Shown: positions 44,147 through 53,938, counted from the stretch's first letter. The stretch is DNA of 64,000 nt from Paenibacillus pinihumi DSM 23905 = JCM 16419 (GCF_000422505.1 NZ_KE383865.1:592726-656725), one strand, 5' to 3'. Made by a program: numbers and translations. The notes: generated by a model from the letters alone, not told the origin.

Positions 44147-44958
44147 GTCAGAAAAATAAGTACAAGGGCTCCGGCTGCGAAGCAGTACCAGGAGAAGTAT
44201 TTCAGATTGCCGCGCTCCATGACCCCCATGAACCACCGGAGTGCGAAGTAGGTCGCGACAAAGGAGAAGATGAACGCGAGCGTGTAAGGAAGCGCATGGG
44301 TTGCCAAATCCGGGTCGCGTACAAGATGCTTCGTCTCGAGAATCATCCCGCCTACACTGATCGGGATGTACATGAGAAAGGAAAACCGCAAAGCGGTTGA
44401 CTGCTTAAGGCCAAGGCCAAGCGCAGCTACAATGGTAGAGCCGGAACGGCTGATGCCCGGAATGAGGGCAATGGCCTGGGCGAGACCAATGAGCAGCGCG
44501 TCCTTGGCTTTTAGCTGTGAGTCACTCTTGCGGCCCCGCATATTGCGGATCAGCCAAAGGGCGACCCCTGTGATCAGCAGGGTTACCCCTACAGTCGTCA
44601 TGCCCTTGAATGTCTCGGATATCACATCATTGAACAGAAAGCCGACGATGCCTGCGGGAATCGTGGCAAGGACCAGATAAATAATGAACATAAAATCAGA
44701 GCGGGCTGCTTCTTCGCGGCGGATCAGGTAAGCCCATCCGTTAATGCACAGACGGATAATATCCTGGCGGTAAATAATCAGGACCGCCAGCAGCGATGCG
44801 AAATTGACCAGTACCTCGAAGGACAGTCCTTCAATATGTAAGCCGAATAAATTTTGGGCAATAATCAGATGCCCGCTGGAGGAGACCGGGATCGGCTCCG
44901 TCAGACCTTGAAACAAACCTAACAGCGCATACTTCACATTCAACCAAAATTGTTCCAT
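44143..44958 (-). CDS. uppP: Undecaprenyl-diphosphatase (UppP/BacA)
   Basis: The 271-residue integral membrane enzyme removes one phosphate from undecaprenyl diphosphate to recycle the lipid carrier for wall synthesis; overproduction is known to give bacitracin tolerance. It has the (E/Q)-rich motif [14 protein letters not shown] near residue 20 and PGISRSGST near 165, plus about eight hydrophobic helices. GAGGTG lies ten bases before the ATG. Co-directional with the DUF1836 gene 18 bases upstream. Confidence 0.95.
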   Translation of the reverse strand: MEQFWLNVKYALLGLFQGLTEPIPVSSSGHLIIAQNLFGLHIEGLSFEVLVNFASLLAVLIIYRQDIIRLCINGWAYLIRREEAARSDFMFIIYLVLATIPAGIVGFLFNDVISETFKGMTTVGVTLLITGVALWLIRNMRGRKSDSQLKAKDALLIGLAQAIALIPGISRSGSTIVAALGLGLKQSTALRFSFLMYIPISVGGMILETKHLVRDPDLATHALPYTLAFIFSFVATYFALRWFMGVMERGNLKYFSWYCFAAGALVLIFLT

Positions 44959-44976
44959 GTAGCGTACAACACCTCA

Positions 44977-45732
44977 CTAATGTAATTGATGCAGAAAAAC
45001 CATTCCATTGACGTACCGCCGGGCAAGCGCATGGAAGCTTGACGTATGTACGGATATAATCGCAACATGGAGGGCGCTTTGCAGCGCCTTTTGCTGCTGC
45101 TCCGTCAAACTGCTGTGCATGGCGGCGTTCTCATAAGCAATCTCGTCAATCAGCTTATCCCATCTGGCGATCGGATCGCCCTGCTCCCCGGATACCGCTT
45201 TGATGCGGGAATCCAATTCCTCGAACAAGGAAGCATAGGCGGCATAAAACTCCAGTGGCTCAACCATCCCCGCAGCCCGCTCGGAATGTTCCCTGAAAAT
45301 AATGCCGAAATATTTCCGTATCGATTCATAATCAAGCGTGGATCGCAAATCCTCAATAATAAAGAACAGTGCAATCTGCTGCAAAGAGTACCTTTTTCCC
45401 TCTGAAGGCTGTCCGATAAATGACTTGAAGTCTCTTTTTACCCAATTTTGAACAGAAGTAACTGAAAATTGGGTATACTCAATATGAGCCCCCAATGAAA
45501 CGATGTCATGCAGGGAAAATGCGGGATTAACCCCGGATTTAATCATGCGTTCCATGACAGGCGAGAGGGATGTGGCGATAAAGGCATTCATCGATTCGCC
45601 CTGTTCCATTTCACGCTGGTGGCGGATCCGCCAGCTGTTCTGAACAATGCTGAGCGGCGAGATTTGCGATGACCGGCTTAATGCGTACAGCAGACAGGCC
45701 ATTTCTTTACGGGTCAGGGTCAAGGTTTCCAT
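44977..45732 (-). CDS. DUF1836 domain protein, probable DNA-binding regulator
   Basis: The 251-residue protein has the DUF1836 pattern in residues about 75-125: FSVTSVQNWVKRD followed by GKRYSLQQIALFFIIEDLRSTL, a helix-turn-helix with a MerR-like wing. The N-terminus (LTLTRKEMACLLYALSRS) and the all-helical C-terminal half are typical of the family, which has no assigned role. It lies just upstream of uppP and probably shares its transcript. Confidence 0.82.
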   Translation of the reverse strand: METLTLTRKEMACLLYALSRSSQISPLSIVQNSWRIRHQREMEQGESMNAFIATSLSPVMERMIKSGVNPAFSLHDIVSLGAHIEYTQFSVTSVQNWVKRDFKSFIGQPSEGKRYSLQQIALFFIIEDLRSTLDYESIRKYFGIIFREHSERAAGMVEPLEFYAAYASLFEELDSRIKAVSGEQGDPIARWDKLIDEIAYENAAMHSSLTEQQQKALQSALHVAIISVHTSSFHALARRYVNGMVFLHQLH

Positions 45733-46125
45733 GCCAAGTCACCTCGTTTATGTCTTGAAATATAAGAAGCGGATCGGCTTTGCAGGCAATATGCGCTTGT
45801 AAGCCTCAGGGTTTTTTCCGGATGTCTGCCACAGATGGAATAAGGCTTGTCTAAGGGCAAGCAGCAGGAAGATGGACTAATTCCAAATCAGGGAACCGTC
45901 TTTTGTTAATGATAAATTGGGATGCGCCCGGTGTCAAAGCCTTAAATGGAAGAGCGGACCGTATTTCATCCCGAAACAAATGAAAATCAGACCATTTCAG
46001 GTGAATTTCCCTTAATTGGCGGTTTGAGTGTAAAACTTATCCAATATATAATAAGGTTCATGAAACAGGTTCATATGAACCTGAAACGACAATAATTTCA
46101 TTTGCCTACAAGAAGGAAGGATGAC
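45733..46125. other. Divergent region between DUF1836 and CNNM-type genes
   Basis: The 393 bases hold a strong promoter with an operator-like palindrome on the right (46024-46083). The first 280 bases show no feature I can name. Confidence 0.45.
46024..46083 (+). promoter_or_regulatory. Sigma-A promoter with an 18-base palindromic operator
   Basis: TTGAGT (46024-46029) and TATAAT (46047-46052) have a 17-base spacer. The perfect palindrome CAGGTTCATATGAACCTG is at 46066-46083, just past the expected start, and its half site AGGTTCATGAA also occurs at 46054. This is the geometry of a repressor operator. Confidence 0.75.
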
Positions 46126-47442
46126 ATGCTTCTCAATTTATTTTTAGTGGCGATATTAATCATTTTGACTGCATTCTTTGTTGCGACGGAATTCGCAATT
46201 ATCCGCATTCGTCCCAGCCGGGTGGATCAGATGGTGGTTGAGGGGAAGAAAAATGCACTGGCAGTTCAACGGGTCACCACCAATCTGGACGGTTATCTAT
46301 CTGCCTGTCAGCTCGGGATTACGATTACGGCTCTTGCGCTCGGCTGGCTGGGTGAGCCGACAGTTGAGAGCCTGCTGCGTCCCTTGTTCGAGCGGATTCA
46401 GATTGGCGAGAACCTGACGCACATTCTCTCATTCGGTATTGCATTTTTCCTGATGACGTATCTGCACGTTGTGCTTGGCGAGCTCGCTCCCAAGACACTG
46501 GCGATTCAGAAGGCGGAGCAGATCTCCGTTCTGTGCGCACCGCTGATCATTGTCTTCCATAAAATCATGTATCCGTTCATTTGGATGCTGAATGGCTCGG
46601 CGAATAAGCTTATCCGTCTGTTCGGCATGAAGCCGGCCAGCGAACATGAGGAAGCACACTCTGAAGAAGAAATCCGGATCATCCTGTCCGAAAGCTATCA
46701 GAGCGGCAAAATCAACAAGACGGAATTCGGTTATGTAAACCGGATCTTCAACTTTGATGAGCTGCTTGCGAGGGAAATTATGATTCCCCGCACCGACATG
46801 ATGTGCTTGTACGCCAACAAGTCGCTGGAGGAAAATATTACGATCATCAAAAGAGAACAGTATACCCGCTTCCCCGTTGCAATGGAGAACAAGGACAACA
46901 TTGTCGGGATGATTAATACAAAGCAGTTCTTTCTCAGCTATGACAACCAGAAGGATTTTGACCTGAAGAAGCTGCTGCGCCCCGTTCTTACCGTATCCGA
47001 GGTGATGCCGGTGAAGTTGCTGCTGAAGCGGATGCAGCAGGAGAATGTACATATTGCGCTGTTAATGGACGAATATGGCGGTACTTCAGGGATGATTACA
47101 ATTGAAGATATCCTGGAGGAGATTGTCGGGGAAATCCGTGATGAATTCGACCAGGATGAGAAGCGGGAAATTGAGCAGCTTGACGAGAACCACTACCTTG
47201 TGGAAGGTGTTGCGCTCATCGACGAAATTAACGAGCTGCTGGATATTAACCTGGAGCATGAGGATGTAGACTCCATCGGGGGCTGGATCTATGCACAGCA
47301 GCCTGATCTGGAAAAAAATGTGGAGTGGCATTTTGAGAATTTGACCTTCATTGTGCGGGAACGTGATAAGCGCCGTATCCGAAAGATCGAAATTATTAAA
47401 CAGGACCATCATGATCAAATGGAGACGGTTGAAAACAGTTGA
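46126..47442 (+). CDS. CNNM/CorC-HlyC family protein with CBS domains
   Basis: The ATG at 46126 follows AAGGAAGG; the longer frame adds eight residues without a better site. The 438-residue protein has a CNNM transmembrane domain (residues 1-190, with VATEFAIIRIRPSRVDQM and HVVLGELAPKTLAI), a CBS pair (about 210-325, including PRTDMMCLYAN) and a C-terminal CorC_HlyC domain (DEYGGTSGMITIEDILEEIVGEI). Such proteins affect magnesium or other cation efflux; called 'hemolysin' by old convention. Transcribed singly from an operator-bearing promoter. Confidence 0.92.
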   Translation: MLLNLFLVAILIILTAFFVATEFAIIRIRPSRVDQMVVEGKKNALAVQRVTTNLDGYLSACQLGITITALALGWLGEPTVESLLRPLFERIQIGENLTHILSFGIAFFLMTYLHVVLGELAPKTLAIQKAEQISVLCAPLIIVFHKIMYPFIWMLNGSANKLIRLFGMKPASEHEEAHSEEEIRIILSESYQSGKINKTEFGYVNRIFNFDELLAREIMIPRTDMMCLYANKSLEENITIIKREQYTRFPVAMENKDNIVGMINTKQFFLSYDNQKDFDLKKLLRPVLTVSEVMPVKLLLKRMQQENVHIALLMDEYGGTSGMITIEDILEEIVGEIRDEFDQDEKREIEQLDENHYLVEGVALIDEINELLDINLEHEDVDSIGGWIYAQQPDLEKNVEWHFENLTFIVRERDKRRIRKIEIIKQDHHDQMETVENS

Positions 47443-47507
47443 TTCCGATGATTTTACATGTTAGAATTTATGACATATAAAAATTATCGCCAACAACATC
47501 TTTGATC

Positions 47508-47553
47508 AAAGAGACACTACAAGGGGCGAAGCCGGCGTAGTGTCTCTTTTTTT
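47508..47553 (+). terminator. Terminator after the CNNM-type gene
   Basis: AAAGAGACACTAC pairs with GTAGTGTCTCTTT and runs into seven T residues. Confidence 0.92.
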
Positions 47554-47636
47554 ATGGGCAAAAAAGCCAATCACAGGTTAATTGACTGCATGAAGGCGAT
47601 GCTGCCCTCTATACTTTTTAAGTGAGGGGAAAAAAG

Positions 47637-49256
47637 ATGACAAGAGCAGTGTTTGATGTCCAAAAATACGCCGTATTACTTCTCATTTGTCTTGTTGCCG
47701 CAGGCTGCTCAAGTACCGCTGACAAGCCCTCTCCAACGGGGGAAAACATGGCAGAGGTGAAGAATTCCCTTGTGCTCGCTGTTGGCCCGGAGCCTGAAGA
47801 AGGCTTTGATCCGACAGCCGGATGGGGCCGCTATGGTTCACCGCTATTCCAGAGCACGCTGCTCAAACGGAACAATGAACTTGCGATTACGGGTGATTTA
47901 GCGCTTGGTTATGAGGTGTCAGCGGACGGAAAGCACTGGACGGTCAAGCTGCGGGAGGATGCCCGCTTCTCGGACGGAGAAGCCGTGACCGCAGAAGACG
48001 TCAAATTTACATTTGAAACGGCAGCCGGAGGGGGCTCGGTCATCGATTTGACCAATATGGCTTCTGTATCGGCACCCGACAAGTTTACGGTGGAATTTGA
48101 ACTGAAGGAGCCTCAGTCCACCTTCGTCTCTCAGCTGGTTGCAACGGGTATTGTGCCGCAGCACGCCTATTCAGCGGGCTATGCAAACAAGCCGGTCGGC
48201 TCTGGCCCATATGTTCTGGTCCAGTGGGATAAAGGGCAGCAGGTGATTGCCGAGGCGAATCCCTACTATTACGGGGACAAACCCCGTTTTAAAAAGCTTG
48301 CTTTGTTGTTCTTGAGTGAGGATGCTGCTTTTGCCGCGGCAAAAGCAGGAGAGGTCGATATCGCCTATATTCCCGCAACCTTCAGTACACAGCAGGTTCC
48401 AGGCATGAGGCTGGAGACGGCGCGGACAGTGGATAACCGGGGCATTGCTTTTCCTTATGTGAAGGCGGGAGAGCAGACAGCAGAAGGCTACCCGGTCGGA
48501 AATGATGTGACAGCCGACATTGCCATCCGCAAAGCGATTAATATTGCGGTAGACCGCAAAGCGCTGGTGGAGGGGGTGCTGGAGGGGCACGGAACACCCG
48601 CTTATACAATTGTGGACGGGCTGCCCTGGTGGAATGAGTCTTCAAGATTTGCAGACGGCAATCTGGAAGATGCCCGCGCAATACTCGGACAAGGCGGGTG
48701 GTCGGATCAGGATGGTGACGGCATCGTAGAGAAGGACGGGCTGAGCGCTTCGTTTCATCTGCTCTATCCGGCTAATGATGTGATCCGCCAGTCGTTGGCA
48801 ATTGCTGTGGCAGACCGGGTCAAATCCATTGGCATTGAGATCATTGTAGAGGGAAAAAGCTGGAGCGACATCGACCGGCTGAAGCATGCACATGCGGTCG
48901 TATGGGGGTGGGGCAGCCAGGACCCGATGGAAATGTACAATGTATACAGCAGCAAGTATAGAGGCGCAGGCTATTATAATACGAATTATTACAGTAATGC
49001 TGCTGTGGATGAATGGATGGACAAGGCGCTTCGTGCCGGGAGCGAGCAGGAAGCGGCCGGGTACTGGAAGAAAGCGCAATGGGACGGCAAGACAGGACTC
49101 AGCATGGCTGGAGATGCCCCATGGGCCTGGCTCGTCAATATCGACCATCTGTATTTGGTGAAGGAGCAGCTCCATATCGGCAAGCAGCGGATTCATCCTC
49201 ACGGCCATGGCTGGCCGGTGACGGATAATATCGAAGAGTGGGACTGGATGCCATGA
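47637..49256 (+). CDS. Peptide/nickel-type ABC transporter substrate-binding lipoprotein (family 5)
   Basis: ATG 47637 follows GAGGGG by six bases. The 539-residue protein has a lipoprotein signal ending AAGC and the family 5 fold: DPTAGWGRYG (N-terminal entry), WTVKLREDARFSDGEAVTAEDVKFTFE, GSGPYVLVQWDKGQ and AIRKAINIAVDRKALVEGVL. A HPHGHGW stretch lies near the C-terminus. This family binds oligopeptides, heme or nickel chelates; the ligand cannot be set. The stop overlaps the next ATG by four bases. Confidence 0.92.
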   Translation: MTRAVFDVQKYAVLLLICLVAAGCSSTADKPSPTGENMAEVKNSLVLAVGPEPEEGFDPTAGWGRYGSPLFQSTLLKRNNELAITGDLALGYEVSADGKHWTVKLREDARFSDGEAVTAEDVKFTFETAAGGGSVIDLTNMASVSAPDKFTVEFELKEPQSTFVSQLVATGIVPQHAYSAGYANKPVGSGPYVLVQWDKGQQVIAEANPYYYGDKPRFKKLALLFLSEDAAFAAAKAGEVDIAYIPATFSTQQVPGMRLETARTVDNRGIAFPYVKAGEQTAEGYPVGNDVTADIAIRKAINIAVDRKALVEGVLEGHGTPAYTIVDGLPWWNESSRFADGNLEDARAILGQGGWSDQDGDGIVEKDGLSASFHLLYPANDVIRQSLAIAVADRVKSIGIEIIVEGKSWSDIDRLKHAHAVVWGWGSQDPMEMYNVYSSKYRGAGYYNTNYYSNAAVDEWMDKALRAGSEQEAAGYWKKAQWDGKTGLSMAGDAPWAWLVNIDHLYLVKEQLHIGKQRIHPHGHGWPVTDNIEEWDWMP

Positions 49257-50260
49257 TACGCAGCCTGCTCAAATTTCTGCTGGGAAAGATGCTGCGGCTT
49301 GTTGTACTTCTTGCAGCGATCAGTATTCTCTCGTTCATGATGGTCAAGATGGCACCAATTGATCCGGTGCAGGCTTATGTCGGGGCGGACCTGCTGAAGG
49401 TGAGCGAGGCACAGCGTGAACAAATCGCCGCCTATTGGGGACTGGATCAGCCTCCGCTTGCACAGTTCCTGACCTGGGGGAGTGCTGTCTTGAAGGGAAA
49501 CTTGGGCACCTCCATGACATTCAGGCAGCCGGTGACGGATGTCATTGCCGAGCGGTTCCTAAGCTCGCTTGCGCTTATGGTCAGCGCCTGGGCGTTGTCT
49601 GGCCTGATCGGCTTCGCGGCAGGGGCGGCTGCCGCAATGAACCGCAATACATGGGTGGACCGCATGATCCATTGGTATTGCTATACGCTAGCAGCAACCC
49701 CTGCATTCTGGCTCGGCTTGCTGCTAATTATGGTCTTCTCCGTCTGGCTGGGCTGGTTTCCGCTTGGGCTGGGTGTTCCGGCAGGGATGGCGGCAGACCA
49801 GGTGACGCTGGGCGACCGGATCTATCATATGTTTTTGCCGGCGCTCGTGTTAAGCGTGACTGGTATCGCCACAATTGCACTGCATACGAGACAAAAGCTC
49901 GCGGAGGTGCTGGACAGCGATTATATTATATTTGCCAGAGCGAGAGGGGAGCGGGGATTTGGACTGTTTTGGCGTCATGGCCTGCGCAATATTGCACTGC
50001 CTGCGCTGACCCTTCAGTTCGCTTCCTTTAGCGAGCTGTTCGGGGGAGCTGTACTGGCGGAGCAGGTATTTGCCTATCCGGGTCTCGGACAGGCAACGGT
50101 ACAGGCCGGACTGCGCGGTGATGTGCCGCTGCTGCTCGGGATTGTGTTGTTCAGCACCTGCTTTGTATTTGCGGGAAATATGATCGCGGATCTTCTCTAT
50201 ACGATTATTGATCCGAGAATCCGATCCAGGGACGGGGGCGATCCGCTTGAAGCCGGATAA
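49253..50260 (+). CDS. ABC transporter permease (DppB/NikB-like)
   Basis: I take ATG 49253 (MIRSLLKFLLGKML), which overlaps the binding-protein stop as ATGA. The 335-residue protein has six helices, N-terminal AISILSFMMVKMAPIDP, and the coupling loop ARARGERGFGLFWRHGLRNIALPAL near residue 225, typical of DppB. Second gene of a five-gene importer. It overlaps the following permease by 14 bases. Confidence 0.92.
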   Translation: MIRSLLKFLLGKMLRLVVLLAAISILSFMMVKMAPIDPVQAYVGADLLKVSEAQREQIAAYWGLDQPPLAQFLTWGSAVLKGNLGTSMTFRQPVTDVIAERFLSSLALMVSAWALSGLIGFAAGAAAAMNRNTWVDRMIHWYCYTLAATPAFWLGLLLIMVFSVWLGWFPLGLGVPAGMAADQVTLGDRIYHMFLPALVLSVTGIATIALHTRQKLAEVLDSDYIIFARARGERGFGLFWRHGLRNIALPALTLQFASFSELFGGAVLAEQVFAYPGLGQATVQAGLRGDVPLLLGIVLFSTCFVFAGNMIADLLYTIIDPRIRSRDGGDPLEAG

Positions 50261-51113
50261 TCTTGCTATGCCGGACACAGCTTCAGGGGGGAAGTGGCTG
50301 AACCGCCGCCAGCGTGCGGTGATTGCGGCAATAGCCTCGGCCATGGTGCTGTTCGCGGTTCTGGGGTTTGGGCTGGCACTTCCAGGGAGCGGGCTGGATG
50401 CCCGGCTTGAAATCAGAAACCAGCCGCCCTCATTATCACACCTGTTCGGAACGGACTGGCTGGGCAGGGATATGCTGACCCGGACATTAAAGGGCTTGAC
50501 ACTCAGCATCTTTGTCGGCCTTGCAGCAGCTGCCAGCAGTGTACTCATTGCTGCCATAATGGGTCTTGCCGCTGCAATGGGAGGAAGATATATGGACCAC
50601 ATTATTGGATGGATCACGGACTTATTTCTCAGTGTTCCGCACCTGGTAACGCTGATCCTGATCTCCTTTATTCTGGGCGGTGGCGTAAAAGGGGTATTGA
50701 TTGGCATTGCGGTGACGCATTGGCCTGCAATGGCACGGATGATTCGTGCCGAGCTGCTGCAGCTCAGAGAGACGGATTATGTCCGGTTATCCAGCCGGCT
50801 TGGCCGGTCGCGCTGGTGGATTGCCACCCGGCATCTGCTTCCTCATCTGCTGCCGCACTTGTTGACAGGAATGTTGCTTATTTTTCCTCATGCCATTTTG
50901 CACGAAGCCTCGATTACATTTTTGGGCTTGGGGCTGTCGCCTCATCAGCCTGCAATCGGCATTATTTTATCCGAATCAATGCGCTATTTGTCAACAGGCC
51001 TGTGGTGGCTGGCCTTTTTCCCGGGAGCTGCTCTGCTGCTTATTGTCCGTTCATTCGACCGGGTGTCGGAGTATATCCGCCTGCTCATTCATCCGGCATC
51101 TGCACAGGAATGA
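50247..51113 (+). CDS. ABC transporter permease (DppC/NikC-like)
   Basis: TTG 50247 lies just inside the previous gene with GGGGG upstream; ATG 50268 is the alternative. The 288-residue protein has six helices, the conserved FGTDWLGRDMLTR entry near residue 64, and the coupling loop RETDYVRLSSRLGRSRWWIATRHLLPHLL near 180. The C-terminal half ends with SITFLGLGLSPHQPAIG as in DppC. A 135-base gap separates it from the first ATPase gene. Confidence 0.92.
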   Translation: MKPDNLAMPDTASGGKWLNRRQRAVIAAIASAMVLFAVLGFGLALPGSGLDARLEIRNQPPSLSHLFGTDWLGRDMLTRTLKGLTLSIFVGLAAAASSVLIAAIMGLAAAMGGRYMDHIIGWITDLFLSVPHLVTLILISFILGGGVKGVLIGIAVTHWPAMARMIRAELLQLRETDYVRLSSRLGRSRWWIATRHLLPHLLPHLLTGMLLIFPHAILHEASITFLGLGLSPHQPAIGIILSESMRYLSTGLWWLAFFPGAALLLIVRSFDRVSEYIRLLIHPASAQE

Positions 51114-51248
51114 ATTACAGTGTGCGGCGGGTTTGTGAAATAGGTGCTGCAGTGTTGGGCGGATAAGTTTCACTAAAGAAACGGAACCCGGATAGCCCAT
51201 TACACTTATATAGAATTGAGGAAGGTTCTTGTACAAGGGGGAGCAGTC

Positions 51249-52175
51249 ATGACGGTACTGGAAATCCGAAATTTATCGGTGTTTTTCTCACGATATTACA
51301 ATTGGTTCCGCAAGCGTACAGAAGCTTGCCTGAACGGACTTGAGCTGTCTGTGGGTGCCGGCCAGCTGGTTGCAGTCATCGGGTCCAGCGGCTCGGGCAA
51401 AAGCCTGCTCGCTCATGCTGTGATGGGTATTTTGCCTCGTAATGCCGGCTGGAGCGGGCAAATGCTGTATAAGGGGGAATTGCTGACCCCGCAGCTTCAG
51501 CAAAGACTGCGGGGCAGGGAGCTTGCTCTTGTGCCGCAATCTGTCAGCTATTTGAACCCGCTCATGCAGGTTGGCAAGCAGGTCCGAATGTCTGGCGGAG
51601 GTGTGCGAAGCCGGACGGAACTCAGATCGATGTTCCGGCGCTATGGATTGGAGAGTCAGGTGGAGAGGATGTATCCGTTCCAGTTGTCAGGAGGAATGAT
51701 GAGACGTGTGCTGGTATCGACGGCAACACTCGGTGGTGCCGAACTGATCATTGCCGATGAGCCGACGAGCGGCCTGCATGCGGAACTGGCCCAGGAGACC
51801 GTGATGCGGTTTCGCGAGCTGGCAGATGAAGGGAGTGCAGTGCTGCTGATCACGCATGATCTGGAGTCGGTGCTCCCTTACGCGGATGCGATTGCGGTAT
51901 TGTATGGCGGGACGAGCATAGAAGTGGCTCCTGCGCATTATTTTTCCGGGGACGGCACCATGCTCAGACATCCGTATAGCCGTGCATTGTGGACGGCTTT
52001 GCCGCGTAATGAGTTCACTCCGCCGAAAGGCAAGCCTCTTGTCCGACCGGCAAGAAGCGCGGCGGGCTGTCCATATCGGGAATATTGTGAGTCCGCAAGC
52101 GAGGCCTGCCGCTCAGGGCAAATCCCGGTGCGCCGAGTAAACGAGGGGTGGGTGAGGTGCATCGATGCGACTTGA
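51249..52175 (+). CDS. ABC transporter ATPase (DppD/NikD-like)
   Basis: ATG 51249 follows AAGGGGGAG. The 308-residue ATPase has Walker A GSSGSGKS, Q-loop VPQSVSYLNPLM, signature LSGGMMRRVL and Walker B LIIADEPTSGLH. The D-loop Asp that normally follows SGL/TAL is His here. The C-terminal cluster GCPYREYC...ACRSG matches the iron-sulfur-binding extension of Opp/Dpp ATPases. An inserted YYNWFRKRTEAC loop lies in the N-terminal sheet. Overlaps the next gene by 11 bases. Confidence 0.9.
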   Translation: MTVLEIRNLSVFFSRYYNWFRKRTEACLNGLELSVGAGQLVAVIGSSGSGKSLLAHAVMGILPRNAGWSGQMLYKGELLTPQLQQRLRGRELALVPQSVSYLNPLMQVGKQVRMSGGGVRSRTELRSMFRRYGLESQVERMYPFQLSGGMMRRVLVSTATLGGAELIIADEPTSGLHAELAQETVMRFRELADEGSAVLLITHDLESVLPYADAIAVLYGGTSIEVAPAHYFSGDGTMLRHPYSRALWTALPRNEFTPPKGKPLVRPARSAAGCPYREYCESASEACRSGQIPVRRVNEGWVRCIDAT

Positions 52176-52902
52176 AGCACAGCAGTTGGGCTATAGGCTG
52201 GCAAAAGATAATTGGCTGTTCCGCAACATTGATTTGACGCTGGAACCGGGGCAAATAACAGGCTTAATGGGTCCAAGCGGAGCAGGCAAGTCGACAATTG
52301 CCCGGATTTTAGCGGGATTTATCCAGCCTGCCGAAGGGAGTGCCGTTCTGAAGAAAGCGCTTCAGCACGAAAACAGGGAGCGTTCCTCTGCCATAGGAGG
52401 GGCTGTCACGGATAAGCAGGGATGGAAGCGCAGGCGAACTGACGGCTCAATAGTCCGGAAGCCGGGTGGGAATACTGTCCCGTACCCCGTTCAGCTTATC
52501 TTTCAGCATCCGGAGCAGGCGGTCAATCCGAAATGGAAGCTCCAGCGAATTGTGGAGGAGGGGGCGAAGCCTGATCAGGAGCTGCTTTCTCTGCTCGGCA
52601 TTGATCCGGGTTGGCTGGATCGGTATCCGCGCGAGTTGTCCGGGGGTGAATTGCAGCGCTGCTGTCTGGCAAGAGCCCTGGCTTGCAAGCCGAGTTTTCT
52701 CATAGCCGATGAGATGACTTCCATGCTTGATGCGATTACACAGGCGCAAATCTGGCATGCAGTCCTTGGCATTGCGCAGCAGCAGGGCATGGGACTACTG
52801 GTAATCAGTCATGACCAGCCGCTTATCAGGCGTTTGTGTGACCGTGTGATTTATCCATGGGAAACGGCTAACGAAAATAAAAAGGTTACGGTTAGAGGTT
52901 AA
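52165..52902 (+). CDS. ABC transporter ATPase (DppF/NikE-like) with an extra insert
   Basis: The 245-residue protein has Walker A GPSGAGKST, Q-loop FQHPEQAVNP, signature LSGGELQRCCLARAL, Walker B FLIADEMTSMLD and HisH-loop VISHD. About 70 residues separate Walker A from the Q-loop instead of about 45; the extra basic stretch (about 65-105, ERSSAIGG...KRRRTDGS) has no counterpart in usual DppF. The C-terminal extension seen in many DppF proteins is absent. Last gene of the importer. Confidence 0.9.
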   Translation: MRLEAQQLGYRLAKDNWLFRNIDLTLEPGQITGLMGPSGAGKSTIARILAGFIQPAEGSAVLKKALQHENRERSSAIGGAVTDKQGWKRRRTDGSIVRKPGGNTVPYPVQLIFQHPEQAVNPKWKLQRIVEEGAKPDQELLSLLGIDPGWLDRYPRELSGGELQRCCLARALACKPSFLIADEMTSMLDAITQAQIWHAVLGIAQQQGMGLLVISHDQPLIRRLCDRVIYPWETANENKKVTVRG

Positions 52903-52941
52903 GGCAAGTAAATGTGCGAATATTGAATTGAATCCTAAAAG

Positions 52942-53850
52942 ATGCCCTTTCGGAAGGATGGCAGGTGTTGGCCCTTGTTATCCGCAGACGGCAATCCGAA
53001 TCTGGCGATGTATTCGCTTATTGTAACGGCTGTGCTGAACGTTGCGTTTAACTACTTGTTTTTATTTGAGCTGGATTTTGGAGTTAAAGGCTCGGCATGG
53101 GGACTGATTTGTGCGGCTGCAGTTGGCGCATCTATTTTGTTTCTGCATTTTTTTCGTAAAGAGAGTACGCTTAGATTCCGGAAGTTTTCATTTTCGTGGG
53201 ATCTGCTGAAAAATACGTTCATCATTGGTTTTCCCAGCTTTATTGCGGAAGTCGGCATTGCAGTTTTTACAACTGGTTATAACATTGCGATGGTCAAATG
53301 GGCGGGGACTGCCGGCGTATCCGCCTTCTCAATATTGAACTATCTCCATAGTGTTATTTTGATGGCATTCCTGGGGATGGGATCAGCAATTCAGCCGCTG
53401 ATCAGCTTTTATCGTGGAGCAAAGCTTAGAACCAGGGAAAAGGAAACCATACGAATTGCGGTTAAGACAGCAGTCGGAATTGGTTTTGGGGTTCTGCTGA
53501 TCGGCTTCTTCGGCGCGAATCTGATGGTGTCTGTATTTGGGAACTTTGCCGAAGAAGTAAGGCAGCTTGCGGTAGACGGTATTCGCCTGTTCTTTATAGC
53601 TTATCTATTTATGGGTGTGAACTTTGTTATGATGACCTATTTTCAGGCTACTGAACAGGTGAAAATGGCAATCTGGATCACAATTGCCCGGGAAATTTTG
53701 CTGATGGTGGCGATATTGCTCGTATTGCCTCATTTTATCGGAGTTAATGGAATCTGGCTGGCGATTCCGATTTCCGAAGCGATCGTCGTGCTGACCATTT
53801 ATTTATATTTGAGAAAGCGGAGCAGGGCGGCTGCGCCGGTTAGCCTGTAA
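52942..53850 (+). pseudogene. MATE efflux transporter, N-terminal half missing
   Basis: The 302-codon frame begins with residues that do not look like a MATE N-terminus and then joins ADGNPNLAMYSLIVTAVLNVAFNYLFLF, which is normally near residue 160 of a MepA-like protein, and continues to a normal C-terminus with FQATEQVKMAIW. So about six of the twelve helices are lost. In another frame 52960-53000 reads WQVLALVIR, which joins ADGNP if two bases are restored, suggesting a frameshift at the junction. No good ribosome site. A truncated, probably dead gene. Confidence 0.75.
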
Positions 53851-53865
53851 AATTAATAAACAAAG

Positions 53866-53899
53866 CCAGCCGTCTGTGAACTGAACGGCTGGCTTTTGC
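53866..53899. terminator. Bidirectional terminator between MATE remnant and coat gene
   Basis: AAAGCCAGCCG pairs with CGGCTGGCTTTT around 12 bases, with A/T runs on both sides. Confidence 0.82.
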
Positions 53900-53938
53900 T
53901 TTATTCAGGCAGCTGGCTTGTAATGAACGCGCTAATAA

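Noticed and set aside
52165-52902. Frameshift suspected in the DppF-like gene because of the long Walker A to Q-loop distance
   Set aside because: The reading frame is continuous and all downstream motifs are in frame, so the extra segment is an insertion.
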